Shown: positions 1-7,875, counted from the stretch's first letter. The stretch is DNA of 7,875 bases from Desulfonatronospira sp. (GCA_003554505.1 PWGS01000233.1:1-7875), one strand, 5' to 3'. A program made the numbers and translations. The notes: a model not told the origin generated them from the letters alone.

Positions 1-1
1 A

Positions 2-1036
2 ATGGCGAGGGTTGCCATGAGCGTCGATACATCAGATATTATTGGCAGGAGCAAGGTTTTCCAGGCTGTACTCAACATGCTTGCCAGGGTTGCGCCCACT
101 GAGGCCACGGTTCTCGTTACCGGAGAACCGGGCACCGGCAAGAAATTGTTGGTGCGCGCCCTGCACAGGAACAGTAAGCGCCGGGACAAACCATTGGTTG
201 CGGTAAATTGCGGGGCTGTTCCCGGGGATTTTCCGGAGTCCGAGCTTTTCGGTCATGAAAAGGGGGCATCTGCACACGCGCTGCACTCCAGGGCGGGGTG
301 TCTGGAAATGGCAGAGGGAGGAACCCTTTTTTTGGACGAAATAGGCGGACTGGGGATGAGCCTGCAGATGAAGATACTGCGCTTACTGCAGGAAAAGGAG
401 TTTGAAAGGCTGGGCGGTTCCGAGAGCATCAGGGCTGACGTGCGGGTGATAGCCGCAACCAGCAGGAACCTGGAGGAAGAGGTCAAATCCGGGGAGTTCC
501 GGGAAGATCTTTTTTACCGGCTGAATGTAATTCCTATAGAACTGCCCCCCCTGCGAAGGCGGGGCGACGATGTCCTGCTTCTGGCTGAACACTTTCTGCA
601 AAAATACAGACGTGGGAGCAAGGCAATGAAAATTTCTCCCGAGGCAAGGGAGATGCTGCTCAAGTATCCCTGGCCCGGCAATGTACGGGAACTGGAAAAT
701 TACATGGAGCGCATGAGCATCGTGTGCGGGCACGAGGAAATTGCTTCCGGTGATCTTCCGGAAAAAGTTCTTTTGGCCGGAGGAACAGGACCTGAATCCA
801 GGTCGGCTTGCAGCGATGGGTTTGAGTGGCCCGGTCTTAAGGACATGCAGGGACAAGGTATGAAACTCAAGGAGTTTCTGGAGAATATCGAGGACAGGCT
901 GCTCCTGGAGGCACTGGAAAATTCAGGATGGGTGAAGAACCAGGCAGCCGAGGTCCTGGGCATCAAGAGGACCACCCTCATTGAAAAGCTGAAAAAAAAG
1001 AATCTGGAACCAGGCTCTTCCGGCCAGAGGGAGTGA
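2..1036 (+). CDS. NtrC-family AAA+ transcriptional regulator with degenerate GAFTGA motif (5' end uncertain)
   Basis: This is a bacterial enhancer-binding protein: an ATPase that normally remodels sigma-54 RNA polymerase, joined to a DNA-binding domain. Visible in order, numbering from the ATG at 2: IIGRS entry to the AAA+ domain (about 13-17), Walker A GEPGTGKK (41-48), Walker B GGTLFLDE (106-113), sensor I region RVIAATSRN (148-156), arginine-finger region FREDLFYRLN (166-175), sensor II WPGNVRELEN (224-233), and a C-terminal Fis-type helix-turn-helix (about 313-335). The sigma-54 contact loop reads GASAHA (88-93) instead of GAFTGA. No receiver, PAS or GAF domain is visible, but an N-terminal domain could lie left of the window. 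Alternatively the gene starts at the ATG at 17, which has GAGGG at 7-11 with a 5-nt gap; that would make it a PspF-like protein without a sensor domain. The class is certain; the start and sigma partner are not. Confidence 0.9.
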   Translation: MARVAMSVDTSDIIGRSKVFQAVLNMLARVAPTEATVLVTGEPGTGKKLLVRALHRNSKRRDKPLVAVNCGAVPGDFPESELFGHEKGASAHALHSRAGCLEMAEGGTLFLDEIGGLGMSLQMKILRLLQEKEFERLGGSESIRADVRVIAATSRNLEEEVKSGEFREDLFYRLNVIPIELPPLRRRGDDVLLLAEHFLQKYRRGSKAMKISPEAREMLLKYPWPGNVRELENYMERMSIVCGHEEIASGDLPEKVLLAGGTGPESRSACSDGFEWPGLKDMQGQGMKLKEFLENIEDRLLLEALENSGWVKNQAAEVLGIKRTTLIEKLKKKNLEPGSSGQRE

Positions 1037-1100
1037 CCAGGGTCTGTTTCACTGTCAGTCCTTCGAGGTCGGAACCATTACGGAATCTGTATAAAAAATT

Positions 1101-1108
1101 GAGGGAGG
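1101..1108 (+). promoter_or_regulatory. Strong Shine-Dalgarno that fixes the amrB start
   Basis: GAGGGAGG lies 5 nt before the ATG at 1114. It decides the start against the longer reading frame, which opens with a GTG at 1033 overlapping the upstream TGA stop. That GTG has no properly spaced ribosome site, and the 27 residues it would add do not resemble the family. Confidence 0.85.
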
Positions 1109-1113
1109 TATAT

Positions 1114-1914
1114 ATGGACAGGGAACCTTTTGTTGCAGGACAGTTTTATCCGGGTTCGGCAGCAGCCCTGGATGAAAAGCTGAGTGGATACTTACAGGGA
1201 GAACAGGCCGGGGTCAGAACCCTGCTGGCCATGGTACCTCATGCCGGGTACCCCTTTTCCGGTTCTGTGGCTGGAAAGGGGCTCGCCCGCTCCAACCTGG
1301 CCGAAAGAATCATTCTGCTGGGTCCCAATCATACCGGCCGTGGACAGAGAATAGCAGTCTGGAGGGATGGCCGCTGGATTCTGCCTGGGAGCGAGGTGCC
1401 CGTGGACGAAGATACAGCCTCTGCCATAGGTAAACTTCCCGGGTATTCCTTTGATTACCAGGCCCACCTGAGCGAGCATTCCCTGGAAGTGGTTCTGCCT
1501 TTCCTGGCCAGGGCTGTTCCTGGGTGCAGAATAGTTCCCATAGCCGTGGCAGAGCCGGACCCGCAGGTACTGATGCAGGCCGGCGAGGATCTGGCCCGGA
1601 CCGTCAAGGATCTGGCCCTGGATGTTTCCCTGGGGGTAAGTACGGACATGAGTCACTTTGTGCCCCAGGAACACGCCAAAAGGCTGGATCATATGGCCAT
1701 TGAAAGGATACTGGATCTGGATCCCCTGGGACTGCACCAGGTGGTAAGGCAGAACAGGATATCCATGTGCGGGGTCATGCCCATGACCCTGGGTCTGGCC
1801 TGTGCCAGGGAACTGGGAGCCAAAAGCACGGAATTCATTGATTATGCCACTTCAGGAGACGCCATAGGCGATTACTCCCAGGTGGTGGGGTATGCAGGAG
1901 TGGTTGTGAGTTGA
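1114..1914 (+). CDS. amrB: Memo-family protein, AmmeMemoRadiSam system protein B
   Basis: This 266-residue protein belongs to the Memo family, whose fold resembles class III extradiol (LigB-type) dioxygenases. The bacterial role is unknown; family members occur with an AMMECR1-domain protein and a radical SAM protein. The N-terminus REPFVAGQFYPG (3-14) is the family signature. Probable metal-site residues by comparison with human MEMO1 are H43 in PHAGY, H73 in GPNH and C219 in SMCG. Other conserved segments are SEHSLE (120-125) and STDMSHF (176-182). Its length is typical of the family. It starts 77 nt after the regulator on the same strand, so co-transcription is possible. Neither the AMMECR1 nor the radical SAM partner is in the window. 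Family assignment is firm; biochemical function is not known. Confidence 0.93.
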   Translation: MDREPFVAGQFYPGSAAALDEKLSGYLQGEQAGVRTLLAMVPHAGYPFSGSVAGKGLARSNLAERIILLGPNHTGRGQRIAVWRDGRWILPGSEVPVDEDTASAIGKLPGYSFDYQAHLSEHSLEVVLPFLARAVPGCRIVPIAVAEPDPQVLMQAGEDLARTVKDLALDVSLGVSTDMSHFVPQEHAKRLDHMAIERILDLDPLGLHQVVRQNRISMCGVMPMTLGLACARELGAKSTEFIDYATSGDAIGDYSQVVGYAGVVVS

Positions 1915-1927
1915 TGGCAAAGGGCTT

Positions 1928-1962
1928 GGGGCATGGAGCATGGGGCGTGGAGCATGGGGAAG
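1928..1962 (+). repeat. Tandem 7-bp repeat array (GGRGCAT units), left arm of an inverted pair
   Basis: Five consecutive heptamers can be read: GGGGCAT, GGAGCAT, GGGGCGT, GGAGCAT and GGGGAAG. The preceding AGGGCTT (1921-1927) may be a decayed unit. The array starts 13 nt after the amrB stop. Positions 1930-1943 form a perfect 14-bp inverted repeat with 2044-2057. It looks like an intergenic dispersed-repeat element, but whether it recurs in the genome cannot be seen from here. Confidence 0.8.
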
Positions 1963-2038
1963 ACAAAAAACAGAAGTTCAGATGACAGAGGGGGTGGGCC
2001 ATGCCTTCATCGCCCCATGTCAAGTCGCCCCCACGCTT

Positions 2039-2057
2039 CTTCTCCATGCTCCATGCC
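2039..2057 (-). repeat. Inverted shorter copy of the heptamer array, right arm
   Basis: Read on the minus strand this is GGCAT, GGAGCAT, GGAGAAG: the same units as the left array in the same order and ending in the same GGRGAAG variant, with two units fewer. It ends 4 bp before the eno stop codon. The two arrays face each other across about 76 bp, so a transcript through the gap could fold into a long-looped stem. Confidence 0.75.
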
Positions 2058-2061
2058 GGTG

Positions 2062-3354
<1,293 letters not shown>

Positions 3355-3358
3355 CTAA

Positions 3359-3364
3359 CTCCTT
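3359..3364 (-). promoter_or_regulatory. Ribosome binding site of eno in the coaX-eno junction
   Basis: AAGGAG on the minus strand sits 7 nt before the eno ATG, within the 16-nt gap after the coaX TAA stop. The junction is too short for a separate promoter, which supports co-transcription. Confidence 0.8.
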
Positions 3365-3367
3365 GTG

Positions 3368-4156
3368 TTATAAAATTTTACTGTCTATTGCTGTAAGCAT
3401 CAAGCCCTGAAGCAACAGTGCCGGCTGCATTTCATCCAGGTGACTGCAAAGCGGGGCCAGGGCATCTGCACCTCCACCGGGGGCAACTACCAGTGTATCT
3501 CCGGGCATGAGTCTTTTGAGACCTGAGATGAGGCCGTCGGTCATGGCGGCGAAGCCGAAAACAGTACCCTGAGTCAGCCCCCGTGCAGTGCTGCGGCAGA
3601 TTTCCAGGGCATCTCCGGATTCTTCCGTGGAGAACCAGGGCAGTCTGGCCGTCAGTGTACTCAGGGAATGTGCCGAAGAAAAAACACCGGGGCAGATAAG
3701 TCCGCCAAGATAGTCTTTTTTGATGACGCAGTCAAAAGTCGTGGCTGTTCCGAAATCCACCACGATTATTCCTTCATGGGGATATATTCTGCTTGCGGCA
3801 AAGGCGCTCACCAGGCGGTCCGCGCCCAGTTCGCCGGGGTTGTCGTAATGGTTGTTTATGCCCGGATGCAGGTCTCCGGGTACCTGGTACCCCTTTGAGC
3901 TGCAGATTTTTTTTCCTGCCCGCTTTATTACCGGGTTCAGGCGCGGAACTACGGATGCTGCCAGCCAGGCATGAATATCCTGAGGGTCTGCCTGCTCCTG
4001 CTCAAGCCAGGCAAGGATCTTTAGGCCCAGGGAGTCAGAGGTGTCCCGTATGTCTGTGGGCAGCTCTAATGACGGCCCAAGACCGTTTTTTCCGGCCAGG
4101 GCCATTTTGATGCTGGAATTGCCCGCGTCCACCAGCAGGCACTTGTATAAGGACAA
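3368..4156 (-). CDS. coaX: Type III pantothenate kinase
   Basis: CoaX phosphorylates pantothenate to 4'-phosphopantothenate, the first committed step of CoA synthesis. It belongs to the ASKHA sugar-kinase/actin superfamily; type III enzymes are known to need a monovalent cation and to resist CoA feedback. At 262 residues it has the usual length. Visible motifs are the N-terminal phosphate-binding segment LLVDAGNSSIKMAL (7-20), NPGELGADR (106-114) with the probable catalytic base D113, VVDFGTATTFD (132-142), GGLICPGV (151-158), LTARLPW (168-174), TARGLTQGTVFG (190-201), and APGGGADAL (225-233). The start is a TTG at 4156, supported by GGAGGAAG just upstream; the next in-frame Met is residue 18, inside the first motif, so it is excluded. 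A TTG start may lower translation. Eno follows 16 nt downstream. Confidence 0.95.
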   Translation of the reverse strand: MSLYKCLLVDAGNSSIKMALAGKNGLGPSLELPTDIRDTSDSLGLKILAWLEQEQADPQDIHAWLAASVVPRLNPVIKRAGKKICSSKGYQVPGDLHPGINNHYDNPGELGADRLVSAFAASRIYPHEGIIVVDFGTATTFDCVIKKDYLGGLICPGVFSSAHSLSTLTARLPWFSTEESGDALEICRSTARGLTQGTVFGFAAMTDGLISGLKRLMPGDTLVVAPGGGADALAPLCSHLDEMQPALLLQGLMLTAIDSKIL

Positions 4157-4163
4157 GACCTGA

Positions 4164-4171
4164 CTTCCTCC
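4164..4171 (-). promoter_or_regulatory. Shine-Dalgarno supporting the TTG start of coaX
   Basis: GGAGGAAG on the minus strand ends 7 nt before the TTG at 4156 (10 nt if counted from GGAGG). No ATG or GTG start lies nearby in frame, so this site is what makes the TTG call credible. Confidence 0.75.
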
Positions 4172-4213
4172 GGGGTAGGTGTTGAGTGGTTGAGAGAGTT
4201 CCGGACCGTTTAA

Positions 4214-4234
4214 AGCCTGAATACGGGTCAGGCT
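4214..4234 (-). other. Small hairpin in the coaX leader
   Basis: AGCCTGA and TCAGGCT form a perfect 7-bp stem with a 7-nt loop. On the minus strand it is followed only by TTTAAACGG, so it is at best a weak intrinsic terminator for the Fe-S gene. It could also be a structure in the 5' leader of the coaX-eno mRNA. Its role is unknown. Confidence 0.4.
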
Positions 4235-4276
4235 AGCCCAGATGGACCAGTGCTGCAGAAAAGTATATTAAGACAC

Positions 4277-4305
4277 TGAATATAAACTGCCCGGGATTAA
4301 GTCAA
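4277..4305 (-). promoter_or_regulatory. Possible sigma-70-type promoter for coaX-eno
   Basis: On the minus strand TTGACT (4305-4300) is followed by TATTCA after 17 bp, or by the better TATATT match after only 15 bp. It lies in an AT-rich patch just downstream of the Fe-S gene and would give a leader of roughly 110 nt before coaX. This is a consensus match by eye only. Confidence 0.35.
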
Positions 4306-4318
4306 ATGCTTTAGTAGA

Positions 4319-5446
4319 TCAGTCCTGGAAAAGATCCAGCCAGTGGGCTGTTTCTGTACCCCCGGGACCGGTGGAGGCCAGCTGCATCATGCAGCCTGCG
4401 CATTCGGTGAGGCACAGGCTTGAAGGCTGCGGGGACAGATTCTCCCACAGGTCATGGGCCATCTGGAGGCTCAGCTTCGGCGCCTGCAGGCGGAATGCAC
4501 CGCCCAGTCCGCAGCATTGCCCGTCGGGCACTTTCAGTCCGAGACTTTTCGTCTTCAGCAGGTTATGCAGGGCCTGGGCTGTTTCTTTTGTGCCGTGGCA
4601 CGGTTCGTGCCAGACAAGTTCCTGCGGGCCTGCATGGGGCAGGGTTTCAAAGCCAAGGTCCGGCAGGACCCTGGACAGGGAAAAGGTGTTCTGGGCAAGC
4701 ATTCTCATGTCGTTATGCAGATCTTCAGGGCTGTGAGCTTCAGTCAGTCCGGCCCGGCAGGGGGCGCAGAACGTGTACACCCGGGGCCTGCCCAGCTCCT
4801 GCCACATTTCAATGTTGGCCTGCATGCAGGCCTGCTGTTCCTGGAGAAATCCCGCCTGGGCCAGGGGGAAGCCGCAGCATTTCCAGGCCGGGGTGGGCAG
4901 AACTTCCAGGCCGGTGCTGCCAAGGATATGCACGGCCTTTCCAGTCAGGTCCCGGCGCAGGAAGCGTCCAAAGCATCCGGGAAAAATCACGGCCCGGCCG
5001 GAGTGCTTCCTGGAGACCCTGGTCTTGAAAAGCGGGGCTATAGGCCGGCGGGGCGGGCTGAAAGCCCTGGCGCCGCCGGCCTGGGGAAGAAGGCGGCCCC
5101 CGAGGCTCAGCAGGGGCAGAAAAATAGAGCCGTTGGACAGCATCCGGGAGAAAAGCCAGTTTTTCCAGCCTGGATGCCTGTTTTTAAGACTGGAAATGAG
5201 CCGGGGCAGGTCAATGCCCTGGGGGCAGACCCGGGTGCACCTGCCGCAGCCGGCACAGAGCCCGGCCAGTTTTGATGCCTCTCTGGAGCTTATATCCCGG
5301 AAAGAAAACTGCTGCACCAGGAAGGCCTTGCCCCTGGGGCTCAGTTCCTCGTGGGCGGTTACCCTGAACAGGGGACAGACTTCCAGGCACCTGCCGCAAA
5401 GAATACAGGACGGATGGTCTTTTTCCGGGCTTTCTGGTATGTTCAT
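4319..5446 (-). CDS. (Fe-S)-binding protein with two CCG domains (GlcF/LldE/HdrD-like)
   Basis: This is probably the electron-transfer subunit of a hydroxyacid (glycolate/lactate) oxidoreductase or a heterodisulfide-reductase-like complex. Numbered from the ATG at 5446 it has 375 residues. Two ferredoxin-type motifs, CILCGRCLEVCP (14-25) and CAGCGRCTRVCP (64-75), should each bind a 4Fe-4S cluster. Two complete CCG (DUF224) units follow: C158, CCG at 190-192, CAPC at 227-230; then C283, CCG at 311-313, CAGC at 349-352. HdrB-type CCG units can bind noncubane clusters. No FAD-binding (GlcD-like) partner is in the window and no membrane segment is evident, so the substrate is unknown. The start is uncertain: a TTG at 5497 would add 17 unlike-family residues, and neither start has a clear ribosome site. 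The gene is divergent from ileS and upstream of coaX-eno on the same strand. Confidence 0.9.
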   Translation of the reverse strand: MNIPESPEKDHPSCILCGRCLEVCPLFRVTAHEELSPRGKAFLVQQFSFRDISSREASKLAGLCAGCGRCTRVCPQGIDLPRLISSLKNRHPGWKNWLFSRMLSNGSIFLPLLSLGGRLLPQAGGARAFSPPRRPIAPLFKTRVSRKHSGRAVIFPGCFGRFLRRDLTGKAVHILGSTGLEVLPTPAWKCCGFPLAQAGFLQEQQACMQANIEMWQELGRPRVYTFCAPCRAGLTEAHSPEDLHNDMRMLAQNTFSLSRVLPDLGFETLPHAGPQELVWHEPCHGTKETAQALHNLLKTKSLGLKVPDGQCCGLGGAFRLQAPKLSLQMAHDLWENLSPQPSSLCLTECAGCMMQLASTGPGGTETAHWLDLFQD

Positions 5447-5609
5447 AATTTGTGCAGGACCATATAAGATCTTGACTTCAGCCCTGCAATGAGACAAAAT
5501 TTTCGTTTATTTATCTTGAGATCAGTGTTTTTAAGAAAGTCATCCGCATGCTGTTTCAAAATTAATCCAATTGATACCTGGAAGCAAATAAAAAAATAAA
5601 GGCAGACCC
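5447..5609. other. AT-rich divergent intergenic region between the Fe-S gene and ileS
   Basis: This 163-bp region must hold the starts of two divergent transcripts. It is clearly richer in A and T than the flanking genes. I see an 8-bp palindrome AAGATCTT at 5466-5473 and ATCTTGA occurring twice (5469-5475 and 5513-5519). I could not place a convincing -35/-10 pair on either strand, and I see no T-box or other riboswitch fold ahead of ileS. Confidence 0.5.
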
Positions 5610-7875
5610 ATGACCAACTACAAAAAGACTTTGAATCTTCCCCAGACAACCTTTCCCATGCGCGCCAACCTGACCCAGAATGAGCCCGGGACCCTGAAGT
5701 TCTGGGAGGAAGCAAATGCTTACAAACAGATGATCGACGCCGGCCGGGACGCCCCCCGTTATGTTCTGCACGACGGCCCCCCATACGCCAACGGCAATAT
5801 CCACATGGGTACGGCCATGAACAAGATACTCAAGGATATAATCGTCAAATCCAAGAACTTTAACGGGTACCGGGCGGAATATGTACCGGGATGGGACTGT
5901 CACGGCCTGCCCATAGAACACAAGGTGGATCAGCAGCTGCGGGCCAAGGGCAAGGAGGTCCCGCCCCTGACGGTACGCCGGCTGTGCCGGGAGTATGCAA
6001 CCAAGTACCTGGGCGTACAGCGCAAGGAATTCAAGCGCCTGGGGGTGTTCGGAGTATGGGAGGACCCGTACCAGACCATGCATCCCGAATACGAGGCAGC
6101 CACGGCCAGGGAGCTTGGGCGTTTCATCCAGAATGGACAGGTCATGCGCGGCAAAAAGCCCATTTATTGGTGTATTGACTGCCGCACCGCCCTGGCCGAG
6201 GCCGAGGTGGAATACGACCAGCATACCTCCCCTTCCATATACGCGGCCTTTCCGGTAGAGGATACAGGCCTGCAGAAGATTTTTCCCCAGGCGGATCCGC
6301 AGAAGACATACGCCCTCATCTGGACCACCCCTCCCTGGACCCTGCCAGGCAACAAGGCCATAGCAGCCCATCCGGACCTGGAATACTCCCTGGTGCAGGC
6401 GGACGGGTCTTTTTACATCCTGGCCAGCGAACTGGTGGAAACCGCGGCCGGCATTTTCGGGTGGCAGGATTATACCGACAGCGGCCGGGTCAGGGGAAGC
6501 GAGCTGGAGGGCCTGCAGGCCCTCCATCCTTTCCTGGAGCGCAGCTCTCCCTTTGTCCTGGCCGGATACGTAAGCCTGGAAAGCGGAACAGGACTTGTGC
6601 ACACTGCTCCGGGCCACGGACGCGAGGACTATGAAACAGGCCTTAAATACGGGCTGGAAGGGCTGTCCCCTCTGGATGACCATGGGCGTTTCGACGAGTC
6701 AGTTTCCTTTCTCACCGGCAAAAATGTTCACGAAGCCAATCCCCTGGTTGTCTCCAGGCTTGAGGAGCTGGGCCTTCTGCCGGCACAGAAAAAGATGACC
6801 CATTCCTACCCTCACTGCTGGCGCTGCAAGCAGCCGGTAATCTTCCGGGCCACCACCCAGTGGTTCATCACCATGGAGGCCAATTCCCTGCGGCAGAAGG
6901 CACTGGAAGCCATCAAGGAGCAGGTGCAGTGGATTCCGGCCTGGGGGCGGGAAAGAATCTACTCCATGATTGAGCACCGCCCGGACTGGTGCATCTCCAG
7001 GCAGAGAAACTGGGGGGTGCCCATTGTGGCCCTGATCTGCGGCAAATGCGATCATGCCTATACAGACCCGGAATGGTTCTTTTCCATCGTGGACCGGTTT
7101 GAGAAACATGAGCGGGGTTGCGATTACTGGTTCGAGGCCAAAACAGAGGAAGTGGTTCCCCGGGGGCTCAGCTTCCCTGAATGCGGCTCGCAGGAGTGGC
7201 AGAAAGAGGACGACATCCTGGACGTGTGGTTTGACTCCGGGACCAGTTTTGCAGCAGTCCTGGAAAAGCGTCCGGAATGCTCTTTTCCCGCGGATATGTA
7301 CCTGGAGGGAACGGATCAGCACCGGGGCTGGTTTCACAGTTCACTGCTGGCCTCCATGGGAACCAGGGGGCTTCCTCCGTATAAAACTGTTCTTACCCAC
7401 GGTTACGTGGTGGACGGGGAAGGCCGCAAGATGTCCAAGTCCATCGGCAACGTCATCGCCCCTCAGGAGATCATCGACAAGTACGGGGCGGAAATACTGC
7501 GCATCTGGGTATCGGCCGTGGACTACCAGGAAGATGTGCGCATTTCCCAGGAGATCCTCACCCGGCTGGTGGATGCCTACCGCAGGATCAGAAACACCTG
7601 CCGCTATGTACTGAGCAATCTGTATGATTTTGATCCCCAGAAGGACATGGTGGATTTCAGGGAGATGCATCCCCTGGACCGCTATGCCCTGCACCTGGTC
7701 ATGGAAAGGGGCCAGGCCATGCACAGGGCTTATGAGCGCTTTGAGTTCCACAAGGTTTATCACAACCTGCACAACCTGTGCGTGCTGGAGCTGTCCTCAT
7801 TTTACCTGGATATCATAAAGGACAGGCTGTATGTGCCCGCGCCAGAAAGCCGGGAGAGAAAATCGGCCCAGAGTG
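5610..7875 (+). CDS. ileS: Isoleucyl-tRNA synthetase, 3' end cut by the window
   Basis: IleS charges tRNA-Ile with isoleucine and hydrolyses mischarged valine. The frame stays open from the ATG at 5610 to the window end: 755 codons of an expected 930 or so, so most of the anticodon-binding domain's end and the C-terminal zinc-binding region are missing. Visible are the class I signature [11 protein letters not shown] (58-68; HIGH reads HMGT), [13 protein letters not shown], the CP1 editing domain with [11 protein letters not shown] (238-248) and [11 protein letters not shown] ending in D340, DVWFDSGTS, and KMSKS (607-611). The editing threonine run normally reads WTTTPWT, and here its third Thr is Pro241. 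N248 and D340, counterparts of E. coli N250 and D342, are kept. Only a weak AAGG precedes the start with suitable spacing. A long antisense reading frame over this gene is a GC-bias shadow. Confidence 0.97.
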   Translation, partial: MTNYKKTLNLPQTTFPMRANLTQNEPGTLKFWEEANAYKQMIDAGRDAPRYVLHDGPPYANGNIHMGTAMNKILKDIIVKSKNFNGYRAEYVPGWDCHGLPIEHKVDQQLRAKGKEVPPLTVRRLCREYATKYLGVQRKEFKRLGVFGVWEDPYQTMHPEYEAATARELGRFIQNGQVMRGKKPIYWCIDCRTALAEAEVEYDQHTSPSIYAAFPVEDTGLQKIFPQADPQKTYALIWTTPPWTLPGNKAIAAHPDLEYSLVQADGSFYILASELVETAAGIFGWQDYTDSGRVRGSELEGLQALHPFLERSSPFVLAGYVSLESGTGLVHTAPGHGREDYETGLKYGLEGLSPLDDHGRFDESVSFLTGKNVHEANPLVVSRLEELGLLPAQKKMTHSYPHCWRCKQPVIFRATTQWFITMEANSLRQKALEAIKEQVQWIPAWGRERIYSMIEHRPDWCISRQRNWGVPIVALICGKCDHAYTDPEWFFSIVDRFEKHERGCDYWFEAKTEEVVPRGLSFPECGSQEWQKEDDILDVWFDSGTSFAAVLEKRPECSFPADMYLEGTDQHRGWFHSSLLASMGTRGLPPYKTVLTHGYVVDGEGRKMSKSIGNVIAPQEIIDKYGAEILRIWVSAVDYQEDVRISQEILTRLVDAYRRIRNTCRYVLSNLYDFDPQKDMVDFREMHPLDRYALHLVMERGQAMHRAYERFEFHKVYHNLHNLCVLELSSFYLDIIKDRLYVPAPESRERKSAQS

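Noticed and set aside
1090..1095. TATAAA as a -10 element for a separate amrB promoter
   Set aside because: No -35-like hexamer lies 16-18 bp upstream, so it cannot be distinguished from a chance A/T run.
1033..1113. Longer amrB with a GTG start overlapping the regulator stop (GTGA)
   Set aside because: The added residues do not match the Memo family, the GTG lacks a spaced ribosome site, and the ATG at 1114 has an excellent one.
1996..2015. GGGC/GCCC imperfect hairpin as a terminator between amrB and eno
   Set aside because: The stem is interrupted by mismatches and has no T-run on either strand.
4454..5275. 273-residue plus-strand frame, with overlapping 202- and 239-residue frames, over the Fe-S gene
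   Set aside because: All three overlap one well-supported gene and are rich in Gly, Pro, Arg and Ala. They share no family motif, so they are shadow frames.
5461..5489. TTGCAG-17-TATATG as a promoter for the Fe-S gene
   Set aside because: It matches the consensus at only about half of the positions and would leave a leader of just a few nucleotides; too weak to call.
5498..5609. T-box or other leader riboswitch ahead of ileS
   Set aside because: The region is only 112 bp, has no T-box-like conserved sequence, and shows no terminator or antiterminator pair.
5783..5814. HMGT instead of HIGH in IleS as a catalytic defect
   Set aside because: Class I synthetases vary at the second and fourth positions of this motif. 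The first His and the Gly are kept and the flanking PYANGN and NKILKD match active IleS enzymes.
5562..6683. Long 373-residue open frame antisense to ileS
   Set aside because: It lies wholly over the divergent promoter region and the confidently identified ileS frame. Its composition is what a GC-rich gene gives on the opposite strand, and no recognisable domain appears.

Overview
The window looks like ordinary chromosomal DNA from a GC-rich, probably anaerobic proteobacterium. The best guess is a sulfate-reducer-like member of the Desulfovibrionales/Desulfobacterota. That guess rests on the style of the (Fe-S)-binding CCG protein, a stand-alone AmmeMemoRadiSam B protein, and bacterial enhancer-binding-protein (bEBP) and IleS sequences of that general type. 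It is an inference, and no rRNA or other phylogenetic marker was available. I see no phage, transposase, CRISPR array, tRNA or rRNA.

Layout, left to right. (1) A plus-strand NtrC-family AAA+ regulator occupies about 2-1036; its beginning may lie outside the window. (2) It is followed by a plus-strand Memo-family protein (amrB, 1114-1914). (3) A 147-bp gap separates amrB from the convergent minus-strand genes and holds two inverted arrays of a 7-bp GGRGCAT-like unit. (4) On the minus strand, coaX (type III pantothenate kinase, TTG start) lies 16 nt upstream of eno (enolase), so the two very probably form an operon. A 162-bp gap with a possible promoter and a small hairpin precedes coaX. (5) Next on the minus strand is a GlcF/LldE/HdrD-like protein with two 4Fe-4S motifs and two CCG domains. 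(6) A 163-bp AT-rich divergent intergenic region separates it from ileS (isoleucyl-tRNA synthetase), which runs rightwards off the end of the window after 755 codons.

The genes are mostly housekeeping: glycolysis, CoA synthesis, translation and electron transfer. There is no sign of a single dedicated novel system. The observations most worth checking are two substitutions inside otherwise well-conserved proteins. The regulator keeps its ATPase motifs but has GASAHA where sigma-54 activators carry GAFTGA. The IleS has a Thr-to-Pro change in the threonine run of its proofreading (CP1) site. The inverted heptamer arrays between amrB and eno are a third structure that the gene content does not explain.
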